DNA from: Eggerthellaceae bacterium
GTDB lineage: Bacteria; Actinomycetota; Coriobacteriia; Coriobacteriales; Eggerthellaceae
Length of the DNA stretch: 43,999 bases
Assembly: GCA_017434045.1 (NCBI GenBank)
Contig: JAFRGA010000085.1
Span: 1 to 43,999 of the forward strand
Reading direction: 5' to 3'
Part shown: positions 15,667 to 24,387 of the stretch, one piece after another
Position numbering within the stretch: position 1 is the first letter of the stretch
How the letters are laid out: every line of letters begins with the position of its first letter
Notes under the pieces: model-generated
Told to the model about the DNA's origin: nothing
Database searches by the model: none
Seen by the model: only the letters and a program-made list of their open reading frames with translations
Program-made: the position numbers and the translations under genes

Positions 15667-18261
15667 ATGTCAGGTTTCATCGTGAAAGCGGCCTGTTCTG
15701 GCCGGCGGCCAAATCAATTTGCAGGACATAGCGGGTACCAGCGTGCCAGCTTGATAGCGCACTTGCTCAGAGACCGCTCGGTCGCGCGTTTCGTGGTCGC
15801 GCCTTCGGGATACGGGAAAACCAGCTTGCTCGTCGATTATGCGGAGACCATGTTCGCATGGGTCCACGTGTTCTGGATAAACGGGCAGAGCCCCTGTTTC
15901 CTGCGCGATCTAGACGAAGGCGACATCGCGAAGGACTGCATGGCTGTCGACAAAGACGTGCGGCTCGTCATCTTCGACGACGTTCCGGCGCTCGACGCCA
16001 CCCGGGCCGAATCCTTCTCCCGTCAAATCGATGAGCTGCTCATGATGAAATGCGAGGTCATCGTGGCCTGCACGCCACGCTGCGATGTGCTGGGCCAACT
16101 GCAGCGCGATCGCATGCGCATCAGCGCCCGGGAATTGCTCCTCGGCGATGACGAGCTCGATTCCGCCCGTAGCGCCGAAGAGCGCGCTCAAAGCCCCTCT
16201 ACCCAGCTGCCCGACTCATGCCGGGTTCCCGCCCTCGTCTGGAAAGAAGGCGCCGATAGTGCCGCCCAGTTCGTGAAGTGCAGCCTTCGCGAGCAAATGC
16301 CGGCCGATTTGCTGCTGGGCATGAGCAGCATGTACGCCCTGCAGGAGGGCTCTTTGGAAAGCTTGACGAAGATCGGCTCTCTCGACATCGGCTTAATAGG
16401 GGAGCTCGCCGCAGATTACCCCCACATGGGCTTCGACGTCGACACCGGGCGCTTCGAATCCCCGCGCGTCTCGGTGGACGCGATTGCCACTGGCCTGAAA
16501 GGGGTCTTGGACGACATAGTCTCGAGCTCTTCTTGCCGCTCACGCGAGCAACTCGTCTGGGAATGGGCGGACATTCTCCTCAACGTCGAGCACTCCCCGA
16601 GCCGCGCCTGCGATATCGTCCGCGTTCTCTGCCCCAGGATCAAAAGGGCGCCATGGCTGGCCCAGCACGTCGAGGAGCTGGTGGAACAGGGATGCTTCTA
16701 CGACGGCCTCATGCTCGCCCGCTCCATCAGGCTTCAATCCAAGAACAGCTCTTCGGGCGAGAAAGCGCGATGCCTGGCTTTCGAATCCCTCTGCAGATCC
16801 CTCCTCGGCGACGGAAACGGGGCGGTACGGTGCGCGAAACGGCTCGCCTTCGACCGCTCATATGGAACTGCAGCTCAAATATGCGGGCTGCTCGTCGTGG
16901 TGCGCAACGGCAACGACTTCCTGCGGCAACGGGCCTGTGCCCTCCTTGCAGACATCGCCGTCGCCCAGGACGACCTCCCCGTCGAGACCCTGTCCCCCTG
17001 GATTCAAGTCTGCGTTTCGTGGAGGGTCCTCAACGATGAAATCGAGCGGTTTCCCGCCTGGTGGGACAGCCTCGTGAAAGGCGGCGCCTCTCACCACGTG
17101 CTCTGCTTGACCGCATCGTGGCTGTACGGCAAGCTTGCAACATGGTACGCCGAGCGAGACGACGGCTCTTCGCCGCTCTTGCCTGGCACGTATGCGCCGG
17201 TGGAGTCGTATTTGCGCGACACCCTGGCTTCCAGCGAAGAGGGAGACTGGGATTACCATGCGGCTTCGGCAGTCCTTGCGATGGAGCGCACCCACATGAG
17301 GGGGATGCCCCTGGCGAAGGGTCCGCTCCCCTCTTCGATCCTGCTTTTGCTCAGGCGCTTCGAGATGTCGATGCTCGTGCAGCGGACCAAACTCGAACAG
17401 GATGCGGAAAGCGAGCATGACGCGGATGGCAAATGGGCCGCAGGCGAGACTCGGAACATGCAGCAGGCGCTCTCGGAAATCGCCCACATGCCACCCGAGC
17501 GCAACATTCCCGTTCTCAAGATCAAGATGTTCGGCCGCTTCGAGGTCTCCATCGGCAACGCGCCTATCGCCGATTCCGCCTTCCGACGCAAGCACGTACG
17601 ATTGTTGCTCGTCCTTCTTGCCGCCAATCTGGGGCGGGAGCTATCCCGCATGAAGATGGCGAAGATGCTCTGGCCCGACACTGCGGACGAGATGGCACGA
17701 CGCAATTTCTACACCGCTTGGTCGAAGCTTCGTAAAGCGCTCTCGTTGCCAGACGGGACCTGCCCGTATCTCGTCAGGCATCAATTCGGCTGTAGCCTGG
17801 AGGCGCGCTACGTTCAATGCGATATCGTCCGCCTCAACGAAATATGTCGCGAGCTGCTGTTCGGCCGTCCGGATTTCAAGGGATGGGCTGCCCTCTACTC
17901 GGAAATCGACCGCGATTTCTCCAACGAATTCCTTCCCTCGGAAAGCTCGGAGGAAGTCATCGAGCGCGTGCGCAACGATTGCCGGGCACGGCTCGTGGAC
18001 GCGCTCGTCTCCGCAACGCAAAGCGTGATTGACGGCGGGAACAACCAGCTCGCCTTGTGGTTCGCGCGGTCGGCAGTCGGCCACGACGAGACGCGCGAGG
18101 ATGCTTACGTCGCGCTCATGCGCGCTCAAATCGCCAATTCCCAGCGCACCGCCGCCATGCTGACCTACCACAAATGCCGACGCGTGCTCGCCGAGCAGCT
18201 CGGAATGGACCCTTCCCCAGAAACCACCGCGCTGTACAAGAGCTTGCTCGACTCCATCTAA
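15667..18261 (+). CDS. large P-loop/BTAD-domain transcriptional regulator
   Basis: An 864-residue putative signal-integrating activator. Near the N-terminus is a STAND/MalT-like NTPase with Walker A APSGYGKTSLL (about 45-55) and Walker B VRLVIFDDV (about 98-106). A long helical middle follows. The C-terminal quarter is an OmpR/SARP-type winged helix (KIKMFGRFEVSIGN, then RRKHVRLLLVLLAA and MLWPD) and a BTAD helical domain ending LAEQLGMDPSPETTALYKSLL. In known SARP and MalT-like proteins the C-terminal part binds DNA and the NTPase switches state with a ligand. The ATG at 15667 is chosen because GGAAAGG lies nine bases upstream; an upstream TTG at 15628 is in frame. The ligand and targets cannot be told from here; the upstream palindrome suggests autoregulation. 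Confidence 0.85.
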   Translation: MSGFIVKAACSGRRPNQFAGHSGYQRASLIAHLLRDRSVARFVVAPSGYGKTSLLVDYAETMFAWVHVFWINGQSPCFLRDLDEGDIAKDCMAVDKDVRLVIFDDVPALDATRAESFSRQIDELLMMKCEVIVACTPRCDVLGQLQRDRMRISARELLLGDDELDSARSAEERAQSPSTQLPDSCRVPALVWKEGADSAAQFVKCSLREQMPADLLLGMSSMYALQEGSLESLTKIGSLDIGLIGELAADYPHMGFDVDTGRFESPRVSVDAIATGLKGVLDDIVSSSSCRSREQLVWEWADILLNVEHSPSRACDIVRVLCPRIKRAPWLAQHVEELVEQGCFYDGLMLARSIRLQSKNSSSGEKARCLAFESLCRSLLGDGNGAVRCAKRLAFDRSYGTAAQICGLLVVVRNGNDFLRQRACALLADIAVAQDDLPVETLSPWIQVCVSWRVLNDEIERFPAWWDSLVKGGASHHVLCLTASWLYGKLATWYAERDDGSSPLLPGTYAPVESYLRDTLASSEEGDWDYHAASAVLAMERTHMRGMPLAKGPLPSSILLLLRRFEMSMLVQRTKLEQDAESEHDADGKWAAGETRNMQQALSEIAHMPPERNIPVLKIKMFGRFEVSIGNAPIADSAFRRKHVRLLLVLLAANLGRELSRMKMAKMLWPDTADEMARRNFYTAWSKLRKALSLPDGTCPYLVRHQFGCSLEARYVQCDIVRLNEICRELLFGRPDFKGWAALYSEIDRDFSNEFLPSESSEEVIERVRNDCRARLVDALVSATQSVIDGGNNQLALWFARSAVGHDETREDAYVALMRAQIANSQRTAAMLTYHKCRRVLAEQLGMDPSPETTALYKSLLDSI

Positions 18262-18313
18262 ACGAATGCGCAACGGTGATGTTCTATTTCTCTGCATCAT
18301 CGGTTCAAGTGGG

Positions 18314-18341
18314 TTTACGTGCTGATTCCATATGTTACTGT
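18314..18341 (+). promoter_or_regulatory. candidate secA promoter
   Basis: TTTACG (18314-18319) and TACTGT (18336-18341) are 16 bases apart, 45 bases before the secA ATG. The match to consensus is only moderate. Confidence 0.35.
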
Positions 18342-18385
18342 TTAAGGGTTTGAACTAACTGGACAAGAAAAGGACACCAAGGCTT

Positions 18386-21259
18386 ATGGCAGGGTTTTTC
18401 TCCAAACTTTTACGCGCCGGCGAAGGCCGCCAGGTTAAGCAGTACCAGAAGGTGGCAGATCGCATCGGCGAGCTCGAACCCCGCATGCAGGCATTATCCG
18501 ACGAGCAACTCGCCCATTTGACCATCGAATACCGTGAGCGCCTCGACCGAGGCGAGGCGCTCGACGCGCTTTTGCCCGAGGCATTCGCCGCCGTGCGCGA
18601 AGCCAGCCTCCGCACTCTCGGGTTGCGCCATTTCGACGTGCAGCTCATCGGCGGCATGGCGTTGAACGACGGGCATATCGCCGAGATGAAGACGGGCGAA
18701 GGCAAAACGCTTGTCTCGACGCTCGCGGGCTATCTGAACGCATTGCCGGGCGACAACGTCCACATCGTCACCGTCAACGACTACCTGGCCAGGCGCGACA
18801 GCGAATGGATGGGTAGAATTTACCGCTTCATGGGCATGAAAGTCGGCCTCATCCAGAACGGCATGCGAAGCGAGGCGAAGAAGCCGGCCTATACCGCCGA
18901 CATCACCTACGGGACGAATTCGGAGTTCGGCTTCGATTACCTGCGCGACAACATGGTAACGAGCGCGGCAGCGCGCGTGCAGCGCGGCCATCACTTCGCC
19001 GTGGTCGACGAGGTCGACTCGATTCTCATCGACGAGGCCAGGACCCCTCTCATCATCTCGGGAGCCGGCAGCGCCGCGGCCGATACGTACAATCAATTCG
19101 CACGCGCCGTCCTAGGTCTCACCCGCGACGTCGACTACCAGATGGACGAGGCGAAACGCACCATCAACGCCACCGAAATCGGCCTGGAGCGAATCGAGGC
19201 GAACCTGGGCATCGACGACATCTACGCAGACACGTCGGGCACGTTGGCCAATCACCTTCAACAGGCCCTGAAAGCGCAGTACCTGTTCCATCGTGACGTC
19301 GACTACGTGGTCACGCAGGGCGAAGTGAAGATCGTCGACGAGTTCACCGGCCGCATCATGGAAGGGCGCCGCTGGTCAGAGGGCCTGCACCAAGCCGTGG
19401 AAGCCAAGGAGCACGTGCGCGTGAAGGAAGAGAACCAAACGCTCGCGACCATCACGCTGCAGAACTACTTCCGCCTGTACAAGAAGCTCTCGGGCATGAC
19501 GGGCACCGCCATGACCGAGGACTCCGAGTTCCGCCAAATCTACAAGCTGGAAGTCACGGCCATCCCGCCGAACAAACCCGTCATTCGCAACGACCGCAAC
19601 GACCAGGTGTATAGGACCATCGACGCGAAATTCAACGCCGTCGCCGACGAAATCGCCTCGCGCAACGCCATCGGGCAACCATGCCTGGTCGGCACCGTCT
19701 CGATCGAAAGCTCGGAGAGGCTGTCCCGCCTGCTCGACAAGCGCGGGATCCGCCACGAAACCCTCAATGCCAAGAATCACGAGCGCGAGGCGCATATCGT
19801 GGCGCAAGCCGGCAGGTCCGGCGCGGTCACCATCGCCACGAACATGGCCGGCCGTGGTACGGACATCCTGCTCGGCGGCAACCCCGAGGCCCTTGCCGAC
19901 GACCTCCTCCGCAATCGCGGCTTCAACCCCGACGCCGACCCCGCCCGTGAAGCCGCATTGCGCGCTGCTGCAGAAGAAGCGCTTTCCTCCAGCGAGCCCC
20001 GCGTCCGCGCCAAGGCGAAAGAGGTTCTCAACCAGCTCGAGAACGCCTTGCCAGCCCCATCGCCCGACGACTACGAGCGCGCCTTGGCAGAGGCGAAGCA
20101 GGTCACGGAAGCCGAACGTGAACAGGTCATCGCGGCGGGCGGCCTGCTCGTCATCGGGACCGAGCGGCATGAATCACGCCGTATCGACAACCAGTTGCGA
20201 GGCCGTTCAGGACGTCAGGGCGACCCCGGAGAATCCCAGTTCTACCTCTCGTTGGAAGATGACCTCATGCGCCGCTTCGGCGGAGACCGCATGGACAGCA
20301 TCTCGAAGATGATGCAGAGGACGAACCTTCCCGACGATCAACCGATCGAAGCCGGCATGGTGTCGAAGGCCATCGAGAGCGCTCAGCACTCCGTTGAGGC
20401 CATGCACTTCGCAGCGCGTAAGAACGTCCTCGAATACGACGACGTCATGAACTTGCAGCGTACGGCCATCTACGACGAACGCAACGCCATCCTGGACGGC
20501 AAGGACATGTCGGACCGCGTTCCCCAGATCATCGCCGACTGCGCACAGGGCATCGTCGACGAGAACTGCCCCGAGAGGACGACGAGCGAAGAGTGGGACA
20601 TCGCCTCTATAGAGGCTTGGATCACCAGCATGACCGGGCGCGAGGACTTCTCCGTTGACGAGATAGACCATGACGAGAACCCGGCGGTGCTCGTCCGGGC
20701 AATCGAGGCTTATCTGACCGAGATCTACAACGAGAAGCTCGACGAAGTCGGGCCCGAGGTCATGGGGCGTCTCGAAGGCCAGGTCATGCTCCGCATCATG
20801 GACGCCCGTTGGATGGCTCATCTGCAAGACATGGACTACCTGCGTGCCGGCATCGGCTTGCGCGCCTACGGCCAGCGCGACCCCTTGACCGAATACCGCG
20901 ACGAAGCGTACAACGCCTTCTCGCGCATGACGGGCACGTTGTACGAAGACTACCTGCGCACGCTCCTGCGCCTTCAGGTCGCACATCAGCCGGCTGAGCC
21001 CGAGCCAACCCAAGAGGACCCGCTCGCAGGCAAACGCGTGAGCTATTCGAATCCCGAGGAGAACCTGGAAGCGAGCAACGCTGGAAGGGCACCTGCTCCG
21101 CAGAGGTCCAACGCCGCCCCCGCCCCTCAACCCACCTCGAAACCGACAACTTACGTGAAAGACAAAGACGACCCCTATGCGAACGTGGGTCGAAACGACC
21201 CGTGTCCCTGCGGCTCGGGGAAGAAGTTCAAGAAATGCCACGGGATGTACGTGGATTAG
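18386..21259 (+). CDS. secA: preprotein translocase ATPase SecA
   Basis: ATP-driven motor that pushes unfolded preproteins through the SecYEG channel. The 957-residue protein has Walker A MKTGEGKTLV, the preprotein cross-linking region, DEAD-like VVDEVDSILIDEARTPLIISG, the second helicase half (TNMAGRGTDILLGGNP, GRSGRQGDPG) and the helical wing and scaffold. It ends in a zinc-binding SEC-C tail, DPCPCGSGKKFKKCHG, with three Cys and a His, which binds SecB or ribosomes in other bacteria. About 40 extra residues lie between the two helicase halves after LLGGNPEALADDLLRNRG, as in many actinobacteria. AAGG precedes the ATG. The stop codon is inside a perfect hairpin. Confidence 0.97.
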   Translation: MAGFFSKLLRAGEGRQVKQYQKVADRIGELEPRMQALSDEQLAHLTIEYRERLDRGEALDALLPEAFAAVREASLRTLGLRHFDVQLIGGMALNDGHIAEMKTGEGKTLVSTLAGYLNALPGDNVHIVTVNDYLARRDSEWMGRIYRFMGMKVGLIQNGMRSEAKKPAYTADITYGTNSEFGFDYLRDNMVTSAAARVQRGHHFAVVDEVDSILIDEARTPLIISGAGSAAADTYNQFARAVLGLTRDVDYQMDEAKRTINATEIGLERIEANLGIDDIYADTSGTLANHLQQALKAQYLFHRDVDYVVTQGEVKIVDEFTGRIMEGRRWSEGLHQAVEAKEHVRVKEENQTLATITLQNYFRLYKKLSGMTGTAMTEDSEFRQIYKLEVTAIPPNKPVIRNDRNDQVYRTIDAKFNAVADEIASRNAIGQPCLVGTVSIESSERLSRLLDKRGIRHETLNAKNHEREAHIVAQAGRSGAVTIATNMAGRGTDILLGGNPEALADDLLRNRGFNPDADPAREAALRAAAEEALSSSEPRVRAKAKEVLNQLENALPAPSPDDYERALAEAKQVTEAEREQVIAAGGLLVIGTERHESRRIDNQLRGRSGRQGDPGESQFYLSLEDDLMRRFGGDRMDSISKMMQRTNLPDDQPIEAGMVSKAIESAQHSVEAMHFAARKNVLEYDDVMNLQRTAIYDERNAILDGKDMSDRVPQIIADCAQGIVDENCPERTTSEEWDIASIEAWITSMTGREDFSVDEIDHDENPAVLVRAIEAYLTEIYNEKLDEVGPEVMGRLEGQVMLRIMDARWMAHLQDMDYLRAGIGLRAYGQRDPLTEYRDEAYNAFSRMTGTLYEDYLRTLLRLQVAHQPAEPEPTQEDPLAGKRVSYSNPEENLEASNAGRAPAPQRSNAAPAPQPTSKPTTYVKDKDDPYANVGRNDPCPCGSGKKFKKCHGMYVD

Positions 21260-21284
21260 GCGTTCGTAAGAACGCCTAATCCAC
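21251..21284 (+). terminator. perfect hairpin spanning the secA stop codon
   Basis: GTGGATTAGGCGTTC (21251-21265) pairs with 21270-21284 without mismatch around loop GTAA. The secA TAG lies in the 5' arm. There is no T-run. Confidence 0.65.
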
Positions 21285-21363
21285 CGCACGCTCGCGGCGT
21301 CGGCAGCAAGGAAACGAGGTCCCGCTGTTAGGAATCGGCCTCGCCGACCTGCAAACCAACCTG

Positions 21364-21369
21364 TATTAT
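21364..21369 (+). promoter_or_regulatory. -10 element of a probably leaderless prfB transcript
   Basis: TATTAT, preceded by TG, ends seven bases before the prfB ATG. No Shine-Dalgarno sequence is visible in that gap or just upstream, so transcription may begin at the ATG itself. No clear -35 is seen. Confidence 0.45.
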
Positions 21370-21376
21370 TACGATT

Positions 21377-22468
21377 ATGGATATAGACGCGAAGACAATT
21401 GAGCAGCTTGGCCAACGCGTGCAAGACGCACGCGTCTACTTGCATGTCGACGAGAAGGCCGCGGCACTCGAAAAGCTCGACGAGGAGACGGCTCAACCCG
21501 GCTTCTGGGACGATGCCGCGCATGCTCAAGCTGTCTCGAAGCACGCCGGCAACCTTCGCGACACGATCAAGGACTACGAGGAGACCCGCTCGCTATTCGA
21601 AGACGCTCAAACTGCCTTCGAGCTCGCAGACGAAGACGACGCCTTCGCCGAGGAGGCGGCGAAGGCATGCGAACTTCTCGAGCGCAAGCTCGACGCACTC
21701 GAGTTGTCCTCGTGGTTCACCGGGCAATTCGACGAGGGCGACGCAATCCTGACGGTCAATCCAGGACAAGGCGGCCAGGAGGCGAATGACTGGGCCGATA
21801 TGCTCTTCAAGATGTACACGCGCTACTGCGAGCAAAAGGGCTGGAAAGTCCATGTTCTCGACATCAGCTACGCCGAGAAGATCGGCATCGACCGCGCGAT
21901 CATCCAAATCGAGGGGAGGAACGTCTATGGCATGATGCGCAGCGAGGTAGGCGTCCATCGTCTCGTGCGTATCTCGCCGACCGACATGAAGGCGCGACGT
22001 CACACGACGTTCGCTTCCGTCGAGCTGCTCCCCGTGCTACCCGAGGATATAGAGGTCAACATCGATCCGAACGACGTGCGTGTCGACGTGTACCGGTCAA
22101 GCGGCCCCGGCGGGCAATGCGTGAACACGACCGACTCCGCCGTACGCCTGACGCATATTCCCACGGGCATCGTGGTGACGTGCCAGAACCAGAAATCCCA
22201 ACTCCATAATAAAGAGGCCGCCTTCCGCGTCTTGAAGGCCAAGCTCTACGAACACGAAGAGGCGAAACGCGCCGCTGAAATAGAAGAGCTTCGCGGAGAG
22301 CGTATGGACAACTCGTTCGGAAGCCAGATTCGAAACTACGTGCTCTACCCCTACCAGATGGTGAAGGACCTGCGCAGCGGCATCGAAACCGGGAATGTCG
22401 AAGCGGTGCTCGGCGGCGATATCGAGCAGTTCGTCATCGGCTATCACAAATGGAAGGCCTCGCAATAA
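21377..22468 (+). CDS. prfB: peptide chain release factor 2
   Basis: Terminates translation at UGA and UAA. The 363-residue product has the N-terminal helical domain (QPGFWDDAAHAQAVSK), AGPGG-like GQGGQEANDWADML, the codon-recognition domain with GVHRLVRIS, and the catalytic GGQ loop at about 245-247 (SSGPGGQCVNTTDSAVRLTH). Two points differ from textbook RF2. The recognition tripeptide is SPT (residues 200-202) instead of SPF, confirmed by codons TCG CCG ACC at 21974-21982. There is also no in-frame UGA, so the classical +1 frameshift autoregulation is absent. No ribosome-binding site precedes the ATG. It is RF2 rather than RF1 because the context RIS-P-T-D and GRRHTTFAS-type sequence is RF2-like. 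Confidence 0.94.
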   Translation: MDIDAKTIEQLGQRVQDARVYLHVDEKAAALEKLDEETAQPGFWDDAAHAQAVSKHAGNLRDTIKDYEETRSLFEDAQTAFELADEDDAFAEEAAKACELLERKLDALELSSWFTGQFDEGDAILTVNPGQGGQEANDWADMLFKMYTRYCEQKGWKVHVLDISYAEKIGIDRAIIQIEGRNVYGMMRSEVGVHRLVRISPTDMKARRHTTFASVELLPVLPEDIEVNIDPNDVRVDVYRSSGPGGQCVNTTDSAVRLTHIPTGIVVTCQNQKSQLHNKEAAFRVLKAKLYEHEEAKRAAEIEELRGERMDNSFGSQIRNYVLYPYQMVKDLRSGIETGNVEAVLGGDIEQFVIGYHKWKASQ

Positions 22469-22482
22469 CAGCCTGCGAGGCC
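22456..22482 (+). terminator. hairpin with the prfB stop codon in its loop
   Basis: GGCCTCGCA (22456-22464) pairs perfectly with 22474-22482. The TAA stop (22466-22468) lies in the 9-base loop. There is no T-run; the convergent rsfS ends 17 bases away. Confidence 0.6.
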
Positions 22483-22498
22483 CGTTGGCTGGAAATTG

Positions 22499-22987
22499 CT
22501 ATTCCCCGTCCGTCAGGCGGTTTTCCTCGACCTCTTCAGTGAAGGCGGTGCGGTCCCCCAACATCGCGGCAATGCGGTCGGAATACACTGCGTCGGTTAT
22601 ACCCGCCTCCGTCGCCAAGTCCATGACGGGAGCATCGTTCCAGAGCGCTTCCAGACGATAGTACTCGCGCGTCTCGGGCTGGAACACGTGAACCACGACG
22701 CTACCGTAATCCAGCAGCTCCCATGACCCATCGCGTGTCTCCTCGCGATGCAGCGGCTTGATTCCCGCTTGCAAGCGCTCCGCTTCCTCGATGGCGTCGA
22801 TGATGGCACCCACCTGACGGCTGTTCGCCGCCGTAACGATGACGAAGTAGTCGGTCACGCTGATGATCTCGCCTACGTACTGGACGATGATATCGGTCGC
22901 CTTCTTGCTATCGGCCGCACGAGCGGCAATTACGGCATAATCCTTCGAGGTGAGGTCAACTGCATTTGAACTTGCTTGCTCGGTCAT
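22499..22987 (-). CDS. rsfS: ribosomal silencing factor RsfS (iojap family)
   Basis: Binds ribosomal protein L14 and blocks joining of the subunits in starvation. From the ATG at 22987 the product is 162 residues. Core features are KKATDIIVQYVGEIISVTDYFVIVTAANSRQVGAIID, then HREETRDGSWELLDYGSVVVHVFQPETREYYRLEALW, which is the most conserved iojap block. About 35 acidic residues follow the domain. The start is set by AGGGA five bases upstream and by the ATGA overlap with nadD-yqeK. An upstream in-frame start at 23038 would lie inside the previous gene. Immediately after nadD is the common location for rsfS. Confidence 0.93.
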   Translation of the reverse strand: MTEQASSNAVDLTSKDYAVIAARAADSKKATDIIVQYVGEIISVTDYFVIVTAANSRQVGAIIDAIEEAERLQAGIKPLHREETRDGSWELLDYGSVVVHVFQPETREYYRLEALWNDAPVMDLATEAGITDAVYSDRIAAMLGDRTAFTEEVEENRLTDGE

Positions 22988-24333
22988 ATCGTCCCTTTTC
23001 TTTTCTGTTCCTGTCGGCGCAAAACGTTTGAATTCCAAATGCGCATCGTATCAGGATGAAGCGTCTTCTTGCGCTCGAAGAGTAGAAATGTCCAATATTC
23101 ATACGTTTGGTAGTACAGTTCCTCCAAGCTGACCTTCCCGACAGAAGCCCTCAGCTCGTCGATCCTGCCGAATTGCCGGTTCGGCTCTATGGCGTCGGCG
23201 ATGTAGAGAGCCATGTCAAGAGGCTCCATATCCTCTGCAGCTGTCGTATGCCGGTCGATTGCCTGCAGGATGTCCTCCGGGATTTGCGGGAAATCGCGGT
23301 GCAGGGCGCGCGCGGCCGTGTAGCCATGCAAAACGCGTGGCATATGCTCCACAACCCAAGGGTCGACAACGTCCTCCATGCCAAGCTCGCGAACGCGAGC
23401 GCGCGCCTGATCGTCGTCCATGCCCTTGTCCCAATCGTGCAGCAAGCCCGCCAGTCGCGCCTTCTTCTCGTCCAGGCCATACGTTTGCGCGAGCAGCACA
23501 CACGCCTTTGAAACGCCCATCGAATGCTCGAAACGCTTCGGGCTGACGCGTTCCTCGAGCTCCTTCCTCCGTCTCTTGAAGAACTCCTTGGAAAGAACGT
23601 CGACGTCGTTTTCCGCAGGAGCGCTAGCAGCCATCCCGTCGTCGCGCGGGACCTCCGAGCCATTGCGGCTCGCGAAACGGCATCCCTCATCCATGTACAA
23701 CCCATGCTCGCGTATGAACGAGCGAATAGGCTCGGGGATGAGGTATCGGCAGGGCCTCGCGCTCCGCAAAGCTTCGCGGAGTTCCGAGGAAGACACCTTC
23801 AGGGGAGAGACCTGAACGATATGCAGGTCGAACGGCGCTGCTTCGAGCACCGACTTGTGCAGCTCGTCAGCCTGCGCAGATCCCGGGCGGCCTGCGGCAA
23901 CCGCCAAACTCGCCAGTTGCGCCACCTCGGCGACATCACGCCACTTCCCCACGGTGCTCGCCGTATCGGAGCCCACGATGAAGAACAGCTTCACGTTATC
24001 GGGATAATGAGCCCGCAGCGTCCGCAACGTGTCGACGGTGAACGTGTAGCCCTCGCGTTCCACCTCGATATCGCTCACGTCGAAATGGGGATTGCCCATG
24101 ACGGCCCTTCTGCACATCTCGAGGCGCACACGGGCGTCGGTCACTTGCTGGTCTTTCTTGAACACCGGGTTGCCCGTGGGTATGAACAGGACGGCATCCA
24201 GGTCCAGCGTGAGACGCATCTCCTCGGCTACGCGGAGATGGCCTATGTGGATGGGATCGAACGTGCCACCCATAAGGCCGAGCCGCACATCTGCGCCATC
24301 GCTTCCCAAATTGTCAAACCGCTTGCTTATCAT
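22984..24333 (-). CDS. nadD: fused nicotinate-nucleotide adenylyltransferase and YqeK-type HD hydrolase
   Basis: One 449-residue chain from the ATG at 24333. Residues 1 to about 215 are NadD, which makes deamido-NAD from nicotinate mononucleotide and ATP, with GGTFDPIHIGHLRVAEE, FIVGSD and the SSSELR motif. A Ser/Ala/Asp linker of about 35 residues follows. The C-terminal 190 residues are an HD domain like YqeK (HSMGVSKACVLLAQ, GLLHDWDKG, HGYTAARAL, IDRHTTAAEDM, YIADAIEPNR), a family shown elsewhere to hydrolyse diadenosine tetraphosphate. In many Firmicutes nadD, yqeK and rsfS are separate consecutive genes; here the first two are joined. The start is set by GAGAGG five bases upstream. It lies 54 bases after proB. 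Confidence 0.92.
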   Translation of the reverse strand: MISKRFDNLGSDGADVRLGLMGGTFDPIHIGHLRVAEEMRLTLDLDAVLFIPTGNPVFKKDQQVTDARVRLEMCRRAVMGNPHFDVSDIEVEREGYTFTVDTLRTLRAHYPDNVKLFFIVGSDTASTVGKWRDVAEVAQLASLAVAAGRPGSAQADELHKSVLEAAPFDLHIVQVSPLKVSSSELREALRSARPCRYLIPEPIRSFIREHGLYMDEGCRFASRNGSEVPRDDGMAASAPAENDVDVLSKEFFKRRRKELEERVSPKRFEHSMGVSKACVLLAQTYGLDEKKARLAGLLHDWDKGMDDDQARARVRELGMEDVVDPWVVEHMPRVLHGYTAARALHRDFPQIPEDILQAIDRHTTAAEDMEPLDMALYIADAIEPNRQFGRIDELRASVGKVSLEELYYQTYEYWTFLLFERKKTLHPDTMRIWNSNVLRRQEQKRKGTI

Positions 24334-24387
24334 CACTGCCTCTCGCCGTTGAAACCCCATCGGAGAGCGTTTCGCATTTGACGACGC

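Noticed and set aside
21377-21480. Programmed +1 frameshift in prfB
   Set aside because: The frame is continuous from ATG 21377 and contains no in-frame TGA or slippery CTTTGA sequence near codon 26.
20207-21544. 445-codon open frame opposite secA and prfB
   Set aside because: It lies wholly antisense to secA and the start of prfB, which have unmistakable motifs. High GC produces long antisense frames here; no family motif or ribosome-binding site supports it.
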